64,000 nucleotides of DNA from an uncultured Bacteroidota bacterium (GTDB taxonomy: Bacteria; Bacteroidota; Bacteroidia; Flavobacteriales; Flavobacteriaceae), in contig CABZAD010000006.1 in the NCBI GenBank assembly GCA_902523665.1, positions 1-64,000 on the forward strand, in the 5' to 3' direction. The position numbers and the translations under genes are program-made. The notes beneath the pieces were generated by a model. That model saw only the letters and a program-made list of their open reading frames with translations, did not search any database and was not told the DNA's origin. Below are positions 9,437 through 17,882 of this stretch, piece after piece; the first letter of the stretch is position 1, and the number at the start of each line of letters is the position of its first letter.

Positions 9437-10825
9437 TTAAAATCTACTACCTTTCCCTTTCCTGCCTTTTAAATTATCACCTAATTCAATTCTTGCTTTT
9501 TCAGCAAGTTCTTCCATTTTTTCTGCAATCTCAGGAAATTTATCATAGACATCAATTCTCTCCTGAGGATCATCCTTTATATTATATAATTCATTTTTAT
9601 CTACAGAATTCATTTCATACTTTACAGGAATTCCATCTTTACCTCCAGCTTTTCCATTAAGTGACCTGTAAGTCCTTGAGAAATGAATTTTCCAATTATT
9701 CATTCTAATTGAATGTAGTTCATTTACCCTGTAGTAGAAGTATAACTTTTCATGAGGAGTTTGATCTACTTCACCAGATAATAAAGGCCAAATATCTTTT
9801 CCATCAATTTTATTTTGTGATAATTTTGACATAGTAATATTTGCAAAAGTTGGCATCCAATCAATAGCCATTACTGGCTCATCAATTATTGATGGCTTTA
9901 ATCCATTGGGAAACTTTATAATGCTAGGAACTCTAACTCCACCTTCCCACGTAGTCCCTTTACCTTCTCTATAAATTCCGGATGAGCCTGAATGATCTCC
10001 ATAAGAGAGCCACGGTCCATTATCAGATGTAAAAACAACAATTGTGTTTTCAGTTAAACCACTCTCTTCTATTTTATCTAAAACCCTTCCCACTGAATAA
10101 TCAATTTCTTTTATAACATCAGCATATAGTCCATTTCCAGTTAAATCTTCAAAATCTTCAGATACAAAGAGTGGAACGTGAGGCTGAGGATGGGCAATAT
10201 ATAGAAAGAAAGGATTATCCCTATTTTTTTCGATAAAGTTTACACTCTCAGTTGTAATATCTTTTGTTAAGTTAGACTGATCTATTATCTCTTTTAAGGC
10301 ATTTTCATTTCTGTATAAAAGTAAATCTTGTGGATATCCCTCAGGATTTTCTGGATGCCATCTCCACATATCATTTGAATACAGTATTCCATAGAATTCA
10401 TCAAATCCATGATTTGTGGGAAAGAATTCTTTATTGCTTCCAAGATGCCATTTACCAAAAATTCCTGTTTCATAACCATTATCTTTTAACATCTCAGCTA
10501 GGGTATATTCATTATGACTTATACCTGAATCTGATGTAGGCCCAAAGGCATTATAAATCCCTATTCTATTTGGATATACACCTGTAAGTATAGCTGCTCT
10601 TGAAGCTGAACAAACTGGTTGAGCAGCATAATAAGACGTTAATTTAACTCCATCCTCAGCAAGTTTATCAATATTAATTGTATTTATTGTTTCTGATCCA
10701 TAAGATGATAGGTCACCATATCCAAGGTCGTCAGTTAAAATGAAGACAATATTCGGACTATTATTATTTTTTTCACAGGAAAAAATGACTAGTAATATTA
10801 TTAAGTATATAATTCTTTTTAACAT
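9437..10825 (-). CDS. Arylsulfatase-type sulfatase, lipoprotein
   Basis: 462 residues. A lipoprotein signal peptide ends in IFSC (Cys17). The sulfatase fold follows: TDDLGYGD metal site at about residue 31, then CSASR (Cys72), the C-x-A/S-x-R signature whose Cys is oxidised to formylglycine by a maturase. KWHLG and TSDNGPW are further active-site blocks. It should hydrolyse sulfate esters of algal polysaccharides or other organosulfates at the cell envelope; substrate not predictable. It is 25 bp upstream of the S9 peptidase on the same strand. The window shows no maturase and no SusCD pair, so this is not a full polysaccharide utilisation locus. Confidence 0.92.
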   Translation of the reverse strand: MLKRIIYLIILLVIFSCEKNNNSPNIVFILTDDLGYGDLSSYGSETINTINIDKLAEDGVKLTSYYAAQPVCSASRAAILTGVYPNRIGIYNAFGPTSDSGISHNEYTLAEMLKDNGYETGIFGKWHLGSNKEFFPTNHGFDEFYGILYSNDMWRWHPENPEGYPQDLLLYRNENALKEIIDQSNLTKDITTESVNFIEKNRDNPFFLYIAHPQPHVPLFVSEDFEDLTGNGLYADVIKEIDYSVGRVLDKIEESGLTENTIVVFTSDNGPWLSYGDHSGSSGIYREGKGTTWEGGVRVPSIIKFPNGLKPSIIDEPVMAIDWMPTFANITMSKLSQNKIDGKDIWPLLSGEVDQTPHEKLYFYYRVNELHSIRMNNWKIHFSRTYRSLNGKAGGKDGIPVKYEMNSVDKNELYNIKDDPQERIDVYDKFPEIAEKMEELAEKARIELGDNLKGRKGKGSRF

Positions 10826-10942
10826 TCTAATTTTAATAACTTTAAAATTAAATTTTGCTAGGTAGTTTAATTTATGAAATAAATTTAATTAATATTTCTT
10901 GTAAGGTTAATATCTTAATAGTATGGTTTGAAAAATACAAAA

Positions 10943-11691
10943 ATGAAAGTACTTTTAACAGGATCATCAAAAGGCATTGGACACAAAATAGCAGAGGATC
11001 TTTTAGCTGAGGGACACCAACTTGCTCTTCATTACAATAAAAATAAATCTCTTTTAGAAGCATTGTTGAAAAAGGATAAAAAAGGTTCATTTTCTATTCA
11101 AGCCGACCTTTCAAATAAAGATGAAATAAAAAAAATGGTTGTGAATACAATCGATAAATTATCTTTCCTGACTGTATAATTAATAATGCAGGTATTGCTG
11201 AATCAGCAGATATCTCACTTGACATTGATAGTTGGAGTAAAATGTTTGATAAAACAATTGATGTAAATCTTAAAGCACCTACATTGATTTTTAAAGAATT
11301 TCTTAAATATAAAAGAGAGAAAAAAATCAATTCAAGATTAAGAATTATAAATATTGCATCTAGGGCTGCGTTTAGGGGAGAACAACAAGACTATATTTCA
11401 TACGCATGTTCCAAAGGGGGAATTATTTCACTAACAAAAACTATGTCAAGATCATTTGGGGAATCGGATAATATTGTAGCAATTAGTATTGCACCTGGAT
11501 TTGTAAGGACTGAAATGGCTCAAAGTTTTATTGATAAACATGGTGAGGATGTTGTAAGACAGGGGATTACTTTAGACAGGCTTACAGAACCAAAAGATAT
11601 ATCACCATTAGTATCATTAATAGTTTCAGCTAAAATGGATCATTCAACTGGCTCAACAATTGATGTAAATGGCGGAAGCTTTTTTAGATAG
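10943..11691 (+). CDS. SDR-family oxidoreductase, frameshifted
   Basis: Two ORFs (10928-11179 and 11242-11691) make one short-chain dehydrogenase/reductase. The first gives the dinucleotide-binding TGSSKGIG. The second frame, read from about 11170, gives DCIINNAGIAES, the catalytic YACSK motif and APGFVRTEMA. The frames join at TCTTTCC (T 11164-11166); one extra T yields a continuous protein of about 249 residues. I prefer ATG 10943 (MKVLLTGSSKG) over the tracked TTG at 10928. The protein is closest in style to 3-oxoacyl-ACP reductase-like SDRs; substrate unknown. Confidence 0.8.
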
Positions 11692-11775
11692 ATTTATTCC
11701 TCAAGTTAATTTATTAATAAAAGTTTATTACAAGTTTTACAGCAAAAACTGTTGAAGAGCTAATTCTTTTGTAAC

Positions 11776-11789
11776 TTTTTTTATATTAG
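11776..11789 (+). promoter_or_regulatory. T-tract plus TATATTAG element upstream of secreted-family copy C
   Basis: Seven T followed by TATATTAG, 25 nt before ATG 11815. It matches the element before copies A and B in sequence and spacing, which suggests shared transcription signals. No -33 TTTG is present. Confidence 0.4.
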
Positions 11790-11814
11790 CATCATTAACT
11801 ATAAATTAATTAAA

Positions 11815-12508
11815 ATGAAAAAATTTATTTTACTATTACTTGTTATCTTAACAAGTGTCAATTTAAACGCTCAGACTCCCACTTGGGTTTGTTTAAATGT
11901 TAGCGTTGAATCCGAGGGTCAAGAAAAATTTATTGAATCTTTGGATAATCTAATGGAGTCAGTTGATGATTTTCCATACACTGTAACTTTATTTGAAACA
12001 CAATTTGGTAATAGTGATGTTAACTTCTCACATCAGCTGTGTTTTTTTGGGTGAGTCGGCAGAGGACTTTGCTCAATGGGGTGTAGGCGGAAATCCTCCA
12101 ACTGTTGAAGGAGTCGTCTTCTTTAATGCTTTCCAAGACTTTGTTGAGGTTGAGCAGATAGTTCTTGGACAACCAATGATTTTTGATCCATCTAATTTAG
12201 AGTCTGACTTTCAAGCTGTATTTGCAATTAATGTAACTGATGTGCAAAAATTTGGATCTGCTTTTGGTAAGATGATGAATTCATTAGATTTTGATGAAGG
12301 ATCTTTTGAATTACACGATGCAGTCCTTGGTGCAGAGGAAGGAGTAACTCATTATTGGGTTGTTAGAGCTAATAATCTTGCAGACTTTTTAGATGGAAGA
12401 TCTGAATTTATTAATTCTGGCGCAGCAGGTCAATTTGGAGGAGATGCTTCTGGTTCTTTTGAATTTGTATTTGGATTTGGTAGTAGAACTATTAAAAATT
12501 ATAACTAA
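11815..12508 (+). CDS. Secreted protein of unknown family (copy C of three), frameshifted
   Basis: Signal peptide MKKFILLLLVIL to NAQ, then a protein in the same family as copies A and B. The first frame runs to VNFSHQLCFFG and stops at TGA 12052; the second frame continues with GESAEDFAQW. The join aligns with ATHILNFIG in copy B. Removing one base from TTTTTTTGGG (12042-12051) gives a single frame of 230 residues, against 231 for both paralogs, so the gene was recently whole. The second half keeps FGSAFGKMMNS and GVTHYWV, equivalent to FGEAFAELMDS and RTHYIYA in copy B. A terminator follows. Function unknown. Confidence 0.8.
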
Positions 12509-12527
12509 TCAGTTTCTGCTAAAATTT

Positions 12528-12556
12528 AAACCCCTTTTTATAAGGGGTTTTTTTTT
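12528..12556 (+). terminator. Intrinsic terminator between secreted copies C and B
   Basis: Stem AAACCCCTT / AAGGGGTTT with a 5-nt loop and a run of nine T. It closes the copy C transcript and lies 32 bp before the copy B start. Confidence 0.88.
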
Positions 12557-12563
12557 ATATTAG
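12548..12563 (+). promoter_or_regulatory. T-tract plus TATATTAG element upstream of secreted-family copy B
   Basis: The T-run of the preceding terminator leads into TATATTAG, 24 nt before ATG 12588, the same element seen before copies A and C. Here terminator tail and putative promoter overlap. Confidence 0.4.
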
Positions 12564-12587
12564 CCAATAATCATAAATCAAATTAAA

Positions 12588-13283
12588 ATGAAAAAAATAT
12601 TTTTTATTTCTTTAGCCTTGATAGCTTTTATAAATAAAGCTCATGCTCAAGATCAAGTGCACTGGGAGGAAGTAGCAATAGCTGTTGAATCTGGAAGTGC
12701 AGGAATTGTATATCAATTAGTTGATGATTTTTATTCAAGTATTGAAATACCAGATGGTGCCTCTGTAACCCTTGCAGGTGTTGTAAATGCATCTCAGTGG
12801 AATGAGGCTACTCATATTTTAAATTTTATTGGAAGTGCTAAAGCTTTATCTGAGTTAAGAGATTTAAGATCAGGTGAAACTTATTCTGCATACAATAGAA
12901 ATATTACTCAAGTTGCAGAGATAGTTTCTATAACTCAAGGTAAAACTTTAATTAGAATTCCTGGTGAACAAGGTCAAGATGTATATTCTTCTCAGGAATG
13001 GTCTTTTTATGTTGAGGATCAGAGAGAATTTGGAGAAGCTTTTGCTGAGCTAATGGATTCTACAGAAACAGATGGATATGTTTCTTTAGGTCAATACACG
13101 GCTGGAGAATCAGGAAGGACTCACTATATTTATGCTAATTATCCAAATTACGTCTCACAATTGAATACTGGACCAAAGAATGCTTCTGAACAGGCTGCCT
13201 TTGAAAAGTTTTTTAAAAGAGTTAACCCTATATCAACTTATAGAGGATCAGTCACAACTCAAAATGGTGGATACTGGGACTAG
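12588..13283 (+). CDS. Secreted protein of unknown family (copy B of three paralogs)
   Basis: 231 residues with signal peptide MKKIFFISLALIAFINKAHAQ. It is the intact close relative of copy A, sharing WEEVAIAVE, FYSSIEIPDG, ATHILNF, W-x-V-x-D, GYVSLGQ and RTHYIYANYP. The first half (to about residue 85) and the second half (from about 140) show the same order: beta strand, helix with F/Y and L/M, strand, then TH-x-I. This suggests a tandem duplication of a ferredoxin-like or dimeric alpha-beta-barrel unit (inference). It lies between two terminators, so it may be monocistronic or read through into glpK. No catalytic motif is recognisable. Confidence 0.85.
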   Translation: MKKIFFISLALIAFINKAHAQDQVHWEEVAIAVESGSAGIVYQLVDDFYSSIEIPDGASVTLAGVVNASQWNEATHILNFIGSAKALSELRDLRSGETYSAYNRNITQVAEIVSITQGKTLIRIPGEQGQDVYSSQEWSFYVEDQREFGEAFAELMDSTETDGYVSLGQYTAGESGRTHYIYANYPNYVSQLNTGPKNASEQAAFEKFFKRVNPISTYRGSVTTQNGGYWD

Positions 13284-13317
13284 ATTTATTTTAACAGTAC
13301 AAATCTATTAAAAATTG

Positions 13318-13343
13318 AACCCTCCATTGGAGGGTTTTTTTTT
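13318..13343 (+). terminator. Intrinsic terminator 19 nt before glpK
   Basis: Perfect 8-bp stem AACCCTCC / GGAGGGTT with loop ATT, then nine T. It follows the copy B gene by 34 bp and ends 19 nt before the glpK ATG. There is little room for a glpK promoter after it, so it could also act as a conditional attenuator for the glycerol operon. Confidence 0.9.
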
Positions 13344-13362
13344 AAATTGCAATAAAGAATTT

Positions 13363-14850
13363 ATGAGCAAGTTTATATTGGCTATTGATGCAGGAACTAC
13401 AAGTTCTAGAGCAATTATTTTTAATAAAAGGGCTGAGGTAATTGAAATTACCCAATATGAGTTCAGTCAATTTTTTCCTAAGGAAGGATGGGTAGAACAT
13501 GATGCTATTGAAATATGGAATACTCAACTAAAGGCTATAAAAGATGTAATTAGTAAATCAAAAATTAATCCTAAAAGTATTGACTCAATAGGAATTACTA
13601 ATCAAAGAGAAACAACAGTAATTTGGAATAAAAAAACTGGAAAACCTGTTTATAATGCAATTGTATGGCAAGATAGAAGGACTGCAAGCTTTTGTGACAA
13701 GCTAAAAGAAGATAATAAAAGTGAACTGATTCAAAATAAAACTGGATTGGTTATTGACGCATACTTTTCTGGAACAAAAATAAAATGGATTTTAGATAGT
13801 AAAAGGGAGATTAGAGAACAAGCTGAGAAAGGTCAACTTATTTTTGGTACAATAGATACTTGGTTAATATGGAATTTAAGTAAAGGAAAATATCATATAA
13901 CAGATCCTTCTAATGCTAGTAGAACTCTACTCTATAACATAAAAGACGACAAATGGGATGATGAATTATTGGAAATTTTTGATGTTCCAAGAAATATACT
14001 ACCAGAGGTTGTGGATTCATCTGCAATATCAGCATATATAGATGATGAAATTATAGGCACTAAAATACCAATTGCTGGAATAGCTGGTGATCAACAAGCT
14101 GCGTTATTTGGTCAGTTATGTGTCAATCCTGGGGATATAAAAAATACATATGGTACAGGTTGTTTTTGTGTTATGAATACAGGAAAATCATCAGTAAAAT
14201 CAAAAAATAAAATGCTTTCAACAATTGCTTGGAGGATAAACGGAGAAATTACTTATGCACTTGAAGGAAGTGTGTTCGTAGCTGGTGCTCTTATTCAATG
14301 GCTTAGGGATAAATTAGGTATTATAAAGGATGCACCTGAAGTTGAAATTCTTGCAAATACAGTAGAAGACAACGGTGGTTTAACTTTTATACCAGCATTA
14401 TCTGGTTTAGCTGCTCCCTATTGGGATCCTTATGCACAGGGAACAATATTTGGTATAACCAGAGGAACTGAAAATGGACATATAGCAAGAGCAGCACTTG
14501 AATCAATTGCTCTTAGGACAAGAGACATAATTATTGAAATGCAAAAAGATGCAAAAATAAAATTCACAAACTTAAAAGTAGATGGTGGAGCTAGTAAAAA
14601 TAATCTTTTAATGCAGATACAATCCGATTTATTACAAACCAATGTTTTAAGACCAAAAACTACTGAGACAACAGCACTTGGAGTAGCTTTTTTAGCTGGA
14701 TTAGCCTCCGGTTTTTGGAAAAATATTTCAGATTTAAATGATTTATGGACAGAGGATAAATCCTTTAACCCAAATTTGAAAAATGATTCATCACATATAA
14801 TTAATCTTTGGGAGATTAGAATTAATAAACTTCTTAAGGTTAATGAATAG
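13363..14850 (+). CDS. glpK: Glycerol kinase
   Basis: 495 residues, FGGY carbohydrate kinase family, ATP + glycerol to sn-glycerol-3-phosphate. The tracked start (13315) would translate the terminator hairpin; ATG 13363 gives MSKFILAIDAGTTSSRAI, the standard N-terminus. WQDRRT, GDQQAALFGQ, YGTGCFC and LKVDGGASKNN are the substrate and ATP-binding blocks. It is first of glpK-glpD-glpF-SDR-glpQ, all close or overlapping (8 bp with glpD). Together they take up glycerol and glycerophosphodiesters and feed them to central metabolism and the quinone pool. Confidence 0.96.
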   Translation: MSKFILAIDAGTTSSRAIIFNKRAEVIEITQYEFSQFFPKEGWVEHDAIEIWNTQLKAIKDVISKSKINPKSIDSIGITNQRETTVIWNKKTGKPVYNAIVWQDRRTASFCDKLKEDNKSELIQNKTGLVIDAYFSGTKIKWILDSKREIREQAEKGQLIFGTIDTWLIWNLSKGKYHITDPSNASRTLLYNIKDDKWDDELLEIFDVPRNILPEVVDSSAISAYIDDEIIGTKIPIAGIAGDQQAALFGQLCVNPGDIKNTYGTGCFCVMNTGKSSVKSKNKMLSTIAWRINGEITYALEGSVFVAGALIQWLRDKLGIIKDAPEVEILANTVEDNGGLTFIPALSGLAAPYWDPYAQGTIFGITRGTENGHIARAALESIALRTRDIIIEMQKDAKIKFTNLKVDGGASKNNLLMQIQSDLLQTNVLRPKTTETTALGVAFLAGLASGFWKNISDLNDLWTEDKSFNPNLKNDSSHIINLWEIRINKLLKVNE

Positions 14851-16390
14851 AAATGACTCCATTATTAAATTAAACAAAGTCCTTGAATGGGATATTGTAA
14901 TTATAGGTGGAGGTGCCTCTGGTCTTGGAATTGCAGTTGATGCTTCAAAAAGAGGTTATAAGACTTTATTATTAGAAAAATATGACTTTGGAAAAGGTAC
15001 TTCATCAAGAAGTACGAAACTTATTCATGGAGGGGTTAGGTATTTACAAAATGGTGATATTACCTTAGTAATTGAATCCTTAAAAGAAAGAGGAATTCTT
15101 AAGAGAAATGCTCCACATCTGGTTCAAGATTTAAGCTTTGTAATACCCACATATGATTGGTGGGCTAGTCCTTTCTACGGAATTGGAATGAAAATTTATG
15201 ATATGATGGCAGGAAAGCTTGGTTTAGGAAAATCAGTAATTATATCCAAAAAAGAAACAGAAAAATTAATACCAAATGTGAATAAAAAAGGACTTAGAGG
15301 TGGGGTTATATATCACGACGGACAATTTGATGATTCCAGAATGGCCATCACTCTAGCACTTTCTGCAAATTCTAAAAAAACTGCTTTATTGAATTATTGT
15401 AATGTAGATGGTTTAATAAAAAAAAATAAAGAAATTGTTGGATTGAGTTTTACAGATTCTATAAACTCCATAAAATATCAAGTTAAAAGTAAAGTTGTAA
15501 TCAATGCAACTGGAGTTTTTGCAGAGGAAATAATCAGGATGGATCAACCTAAAATTGAAAAAATGATACAACCAAGTCAGGGTGTACACATTGTTTTGGA
15601 AAAAAAATTCTTAAAAAGTAAACATGCAATTTTAATTCCTCAGACCTCTGATGGGAGAGTCTTATTTGCTGTTCCATGGAAAAATTATGTTGTTGTTGGA
15701 ACAACTGACACTCATATCAAAGATGCAAATGACGAGCCTAAACCTTTAAAGGAAGAAATTGAATTTATTTTAAAGAATGCTGGAAAATACATGACTATTA
15801 AGCCAAAGAGAGATGATATAAAAAGTGTATTTGCAGGACTAAGACCACTTGCAGCAACTTCTGATAAGAAGTCAACAAAAGAAGTTTCTAGAAGCCACAA
15901 AATTGATGTTTCTCCTTCAGGTTTAATCAGTGTTCTTGGCGGTAAATGGACTACTTACAGAAAAATTGCAGAAGATGCAATTGATGCTGCAATTTCAATA
16001 AACAAACTCAAAAAGAAAAAATGTAGAACTGAAAAAACAAAACTCTTTGGCTATAAAAAAAATATAGATTGGTCTGACCATATGCATGTATATGGATCTC
16101 TAAAGAAAAAGGTAGAATCTTTGGGAGGGAAAGAAGATAATAAGTCATTATCAAGTAAATTTTACATATCCAATAATATGATTAAATGGTCAATAATTCA
16201 CGAAATGGCAATTACTTTAGAGGATATTTTAGCCAGAAGGACCAGATGTGTTTTCCTAGATTCCAATGAATCTAAAAGAATAGCACCTTGCGTTGCAAAA
16301 AAGATGGCAGAAATTCTCGAGAAAGATCAAGTATGGATTGATTCCGAGTTAAAAAATTTTAATAAATTAATTAAAAATTATACAGTATGA
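14843..16390 (+). CDS. glpD: Aerobic glycerol-3-phosphate dehydrogenase
   Basis: 515 residues, FAD-dependent, membrane-associated. It oxidises glycerol-3-phosphate to dihydroxyacetone phosphate and reduces quinone. The FAD-binding loop is IIGGGASGLG at about residue 20, followed by SSRSTKLIHGGVRYL, then FAVPWKNYVVVGTTDT and GLRPLA, and SVLGGKWTTYRKIAEDA near the flavin. The C-terminal domain (EMAITLEDILARRTRC) is complete. It overlaps glpK by 8 bp and glpF by 4 bp, so it is part of the same transcript. Confidence 0.95.
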   Translation: MNRNDSIIKLNKVLEWDIVIIGGGASGLGIAVDASKRGYKTLLLEKYDFGKGTSSRSTKLIHGGVRYLQNGDITLVIESLKERGILKRNAPHLVQDLSFVIPTYDWWASPFYGIGMKIYDMMAGKLGLGKSVIISKKETEKLIPNVNKKGLRGGVIYHDGQFDDSRMAITLALSANSKKTALLNYCNVDGLIKKNKEIVGLSFTDSINSIKYQVKSKVVINATGVFAEEIIRMDQPKIEKMIQPSQGVHIVLEKKFLKSKHAILIPQTSDGRVLFAVPWKNYVVVGTTDTHIKDANDEPKPLKEEIEFILKNAGKYMTIKPKRDDIKSVFAGLRPLAATSDKKSTKEVSRSHKIDVSPSGLISVLGGKWTTYRKIAEDAIDAAISINKLKKKKCRTEKTKLFGYKKNIDWSDHMHVYGSLKKKVESLGGKEDNKSLSSKFYISNNMIKWSIIHEMAITLEDILARRTRCVFLDSNESKRIAPCVAKKMAEILEKDQVWIDSELKNFNKLIKNYTV

Positions 16391-17124
16391 TAAGTCCTTA
16401 TATCGCAGAATTTGTTGGAACTGCTATATTACTTCTGCTTGGTTCTGGAATTGTTGCCAATGTTAGCCTTTCAAAAACTAAGGGTTATAATCAGACTCCA
16501 TTAATTACCATTACAACTGCATGGGGTTTTGCTGTGTTTGTTGCAGCATTCATTACTGGTCAATTTAGTGGAGCTCATTTAAATCCTGCAGTTACAATTG
16601 GTTTAGTTGTTGCTGGAAAATTCTCAAGTGAATTAATGATAGGGTATATTATTGCTCAAGTTCTAGGAGCTATGCTAGGAAGCTGGTTAACATACTTATT
16701 TTATATTGATCATTATAGATCAACAGCTGACGAGAGCAAGGTTATGGGTTCTTTTTGCACCTCACCTGCTATTAGAAACTTAAAAAATAATTTTTTTAGT
16801 GAATTTCTTGCTACTTTTATATTGATATTTGGTATTCTTTACATAGTAAAACCTAATATTTTAATTGAAGGAATGAATGCAAACTTTGGAATTGGGTCAC
16901 TCGATGCTCTTCCAGTAGGAATATTAGTTTGGGTAATTGGACTTAGTCTAGGAGGGACAACTGGATATGCAATTAATCCTGCAAGAGATTTAGGTCCAAG
17001 AATTGTCTATCAATTAATTCCAAGAAAAAATAAAATCCCAGACTGGGCTTACAGCTGGGTCCCAGTTATAGGACCCTCTCTTGGTGCTGTAGCTGCTGGT
17101 CTTTTATATTTATATTTTAACTAA
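16387..17124 (+). CDS. glpF: Glycerol facilitator (aquaglyceroporin)
   Basis: 245 residues, six membrane spans with both NPA boxes: HLNPAVTIG in the first half and AINPARDLGPR in the second. The D after the second NPAR is the usual marker of glycerol-conducting members. It allows glycerol entry by diffusion, trapped by GlpK phosphorylation. The four-base ATGA overlap with glpD supports coupled translation. Confidence 0.94.
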   Translation: MISPYIAEFVGTAILLLLGSGIVANVSLSKTKGYNQTPLITITTAWGFAVFVAAFITGQFSGAHLNPAVTIGLVVAGKFSSELMIGYIIAQVLGAMLGSWLTYLFYIDHYRSTADESKVMGSFCTSPAIRNLKNNFFSEFLATFILIFGILYIVKPNILIEGMNANFGIGSLDALPVGILVWVIGLSLGGTTGYAINPARDLGPRIVYQLIPRKNKIPDWAYSWVPVIGPSLGAVAAGLLYLYFN

Positions 17125-17880
17125 ATGAGCGAAAAAAAAATTGCATTAATAACAGGGGCTACTTCTGGTATTGGAGAATCAACTTCATTTGAATTAGCAA
17201 ATCAGTTTTCATTAATAATATGTGGAAGAAATAAATATAAACTCGATGAGCTATCTAATGAACTTTCAAAAAAAACAAATGTAAAAACCTTAGAATTTGA
17301 TGTTAGAGATAAGAAAGATGTAAGAGAAAAAATATCTAGTTTAAGCGATGATTGGAAAAACATCGATATTCTTATAAATAATGCTGGGAATGCTCATGGA
17401 TTAGATTTTATTCATGAGGGGAAAATCTCAGATTGGGATATGATGATTGACACTAACGTTAAAGGTTTACTCTATGTTAGTAAATATGTTTTAAACATAA
17501 TGATAGAGAATAATAGGGGGCATATTATTAATATAGGTTCAATTGCAGGAAAGGAAGTTTATCCAAAAGGAAATATCTACTGTGCATCTAAGTTTGCTGT
17601 CGATGCAATTTCTAACGGAATGAGAATTGATCTTAACAAGCATAATATTAAAGTTTCTCAAATTAATCCAGGTTTAGTTGAAACTAACTTTTCAATGGTT
17701 AGATTTAAAAATGATCAGGAAAGATCAAACTCCGTTTACTCTGGATTAAATCCTCTGGTTGGAGATGACATTGCTAAAGTAATATCTTATGTTATCAATT
17801 GTCCTGAAAATGTAAATATTAGCGACATAACAGTACTTGCAAAATCTCAAGCATCTTCTACAGTTTTAAATAGAAAATAG
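17125..17880 (+). CDS. SDR-family oxidoreductase (YdfG-like)
   Basis: 251 residues with the Rossmann motif TGATSGIG near residue 10, NNAGNAHG around 90, and catalytic Y-x-x-x-K (YCASK) around 152. The C-terminal region (QINPGLVETNFS) is as in NADP-dependent serine/3-hydroxy acid dehydrogenases of the YdfG type. It starts directly after the glpF stop and lies inside the glycerol operon, but nothing in the sequence fixes its substrate. Confidence 0.85.
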   Translation: MSEKKIALITGATSGIGESTSFELANQFSLIICGRNKYKLDELSNELSKKTNVKTLEFDVRDKKDVREKISSLSDDWKNIDILINNAGNAHGLDFIHEGKISDWDMMIDTNVKGLLYVSKYVLNIMIENNRGHIINIGSIAGKEVYPKGNIYCASKFAVDAISNGMRIDLNKHNIKVSQINPGLVETNFSMVRFKNDQERSNSVYSGLNPLVGDDIAKVISYVINCPENVNISDITVLAKSQASSTVLNRK

Positions 17881-17882
17881 TT

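Noticed and set aside
9437-10825. Sulfatase plus S9 peptidase as part of a polysaccharide utilisation locus
   Set aside because: No SusC/SusD pair, glycoside hydrolase or regulator nearby; the neighbours are unrelated.
11731-11753. Small hairpin AGTTTT...AAAACT after the SDR gene
   Set aside because: Weak AT stem with no clear T-run right behind it; not enough for a terminator call.
11993-12508. 171-residue ORF as a separate gene
   Set aside because: Its first residues overlap copy C in another frame and the rest continues the copy C protein; it is the second part of one frameshifted gene.
13315-13362. Extended glpK N-terminus starting at TTG 13315
   Set aside because: It would translate the terminator hairpin; glycerol kinases start at the equivalent of ATG 13363.
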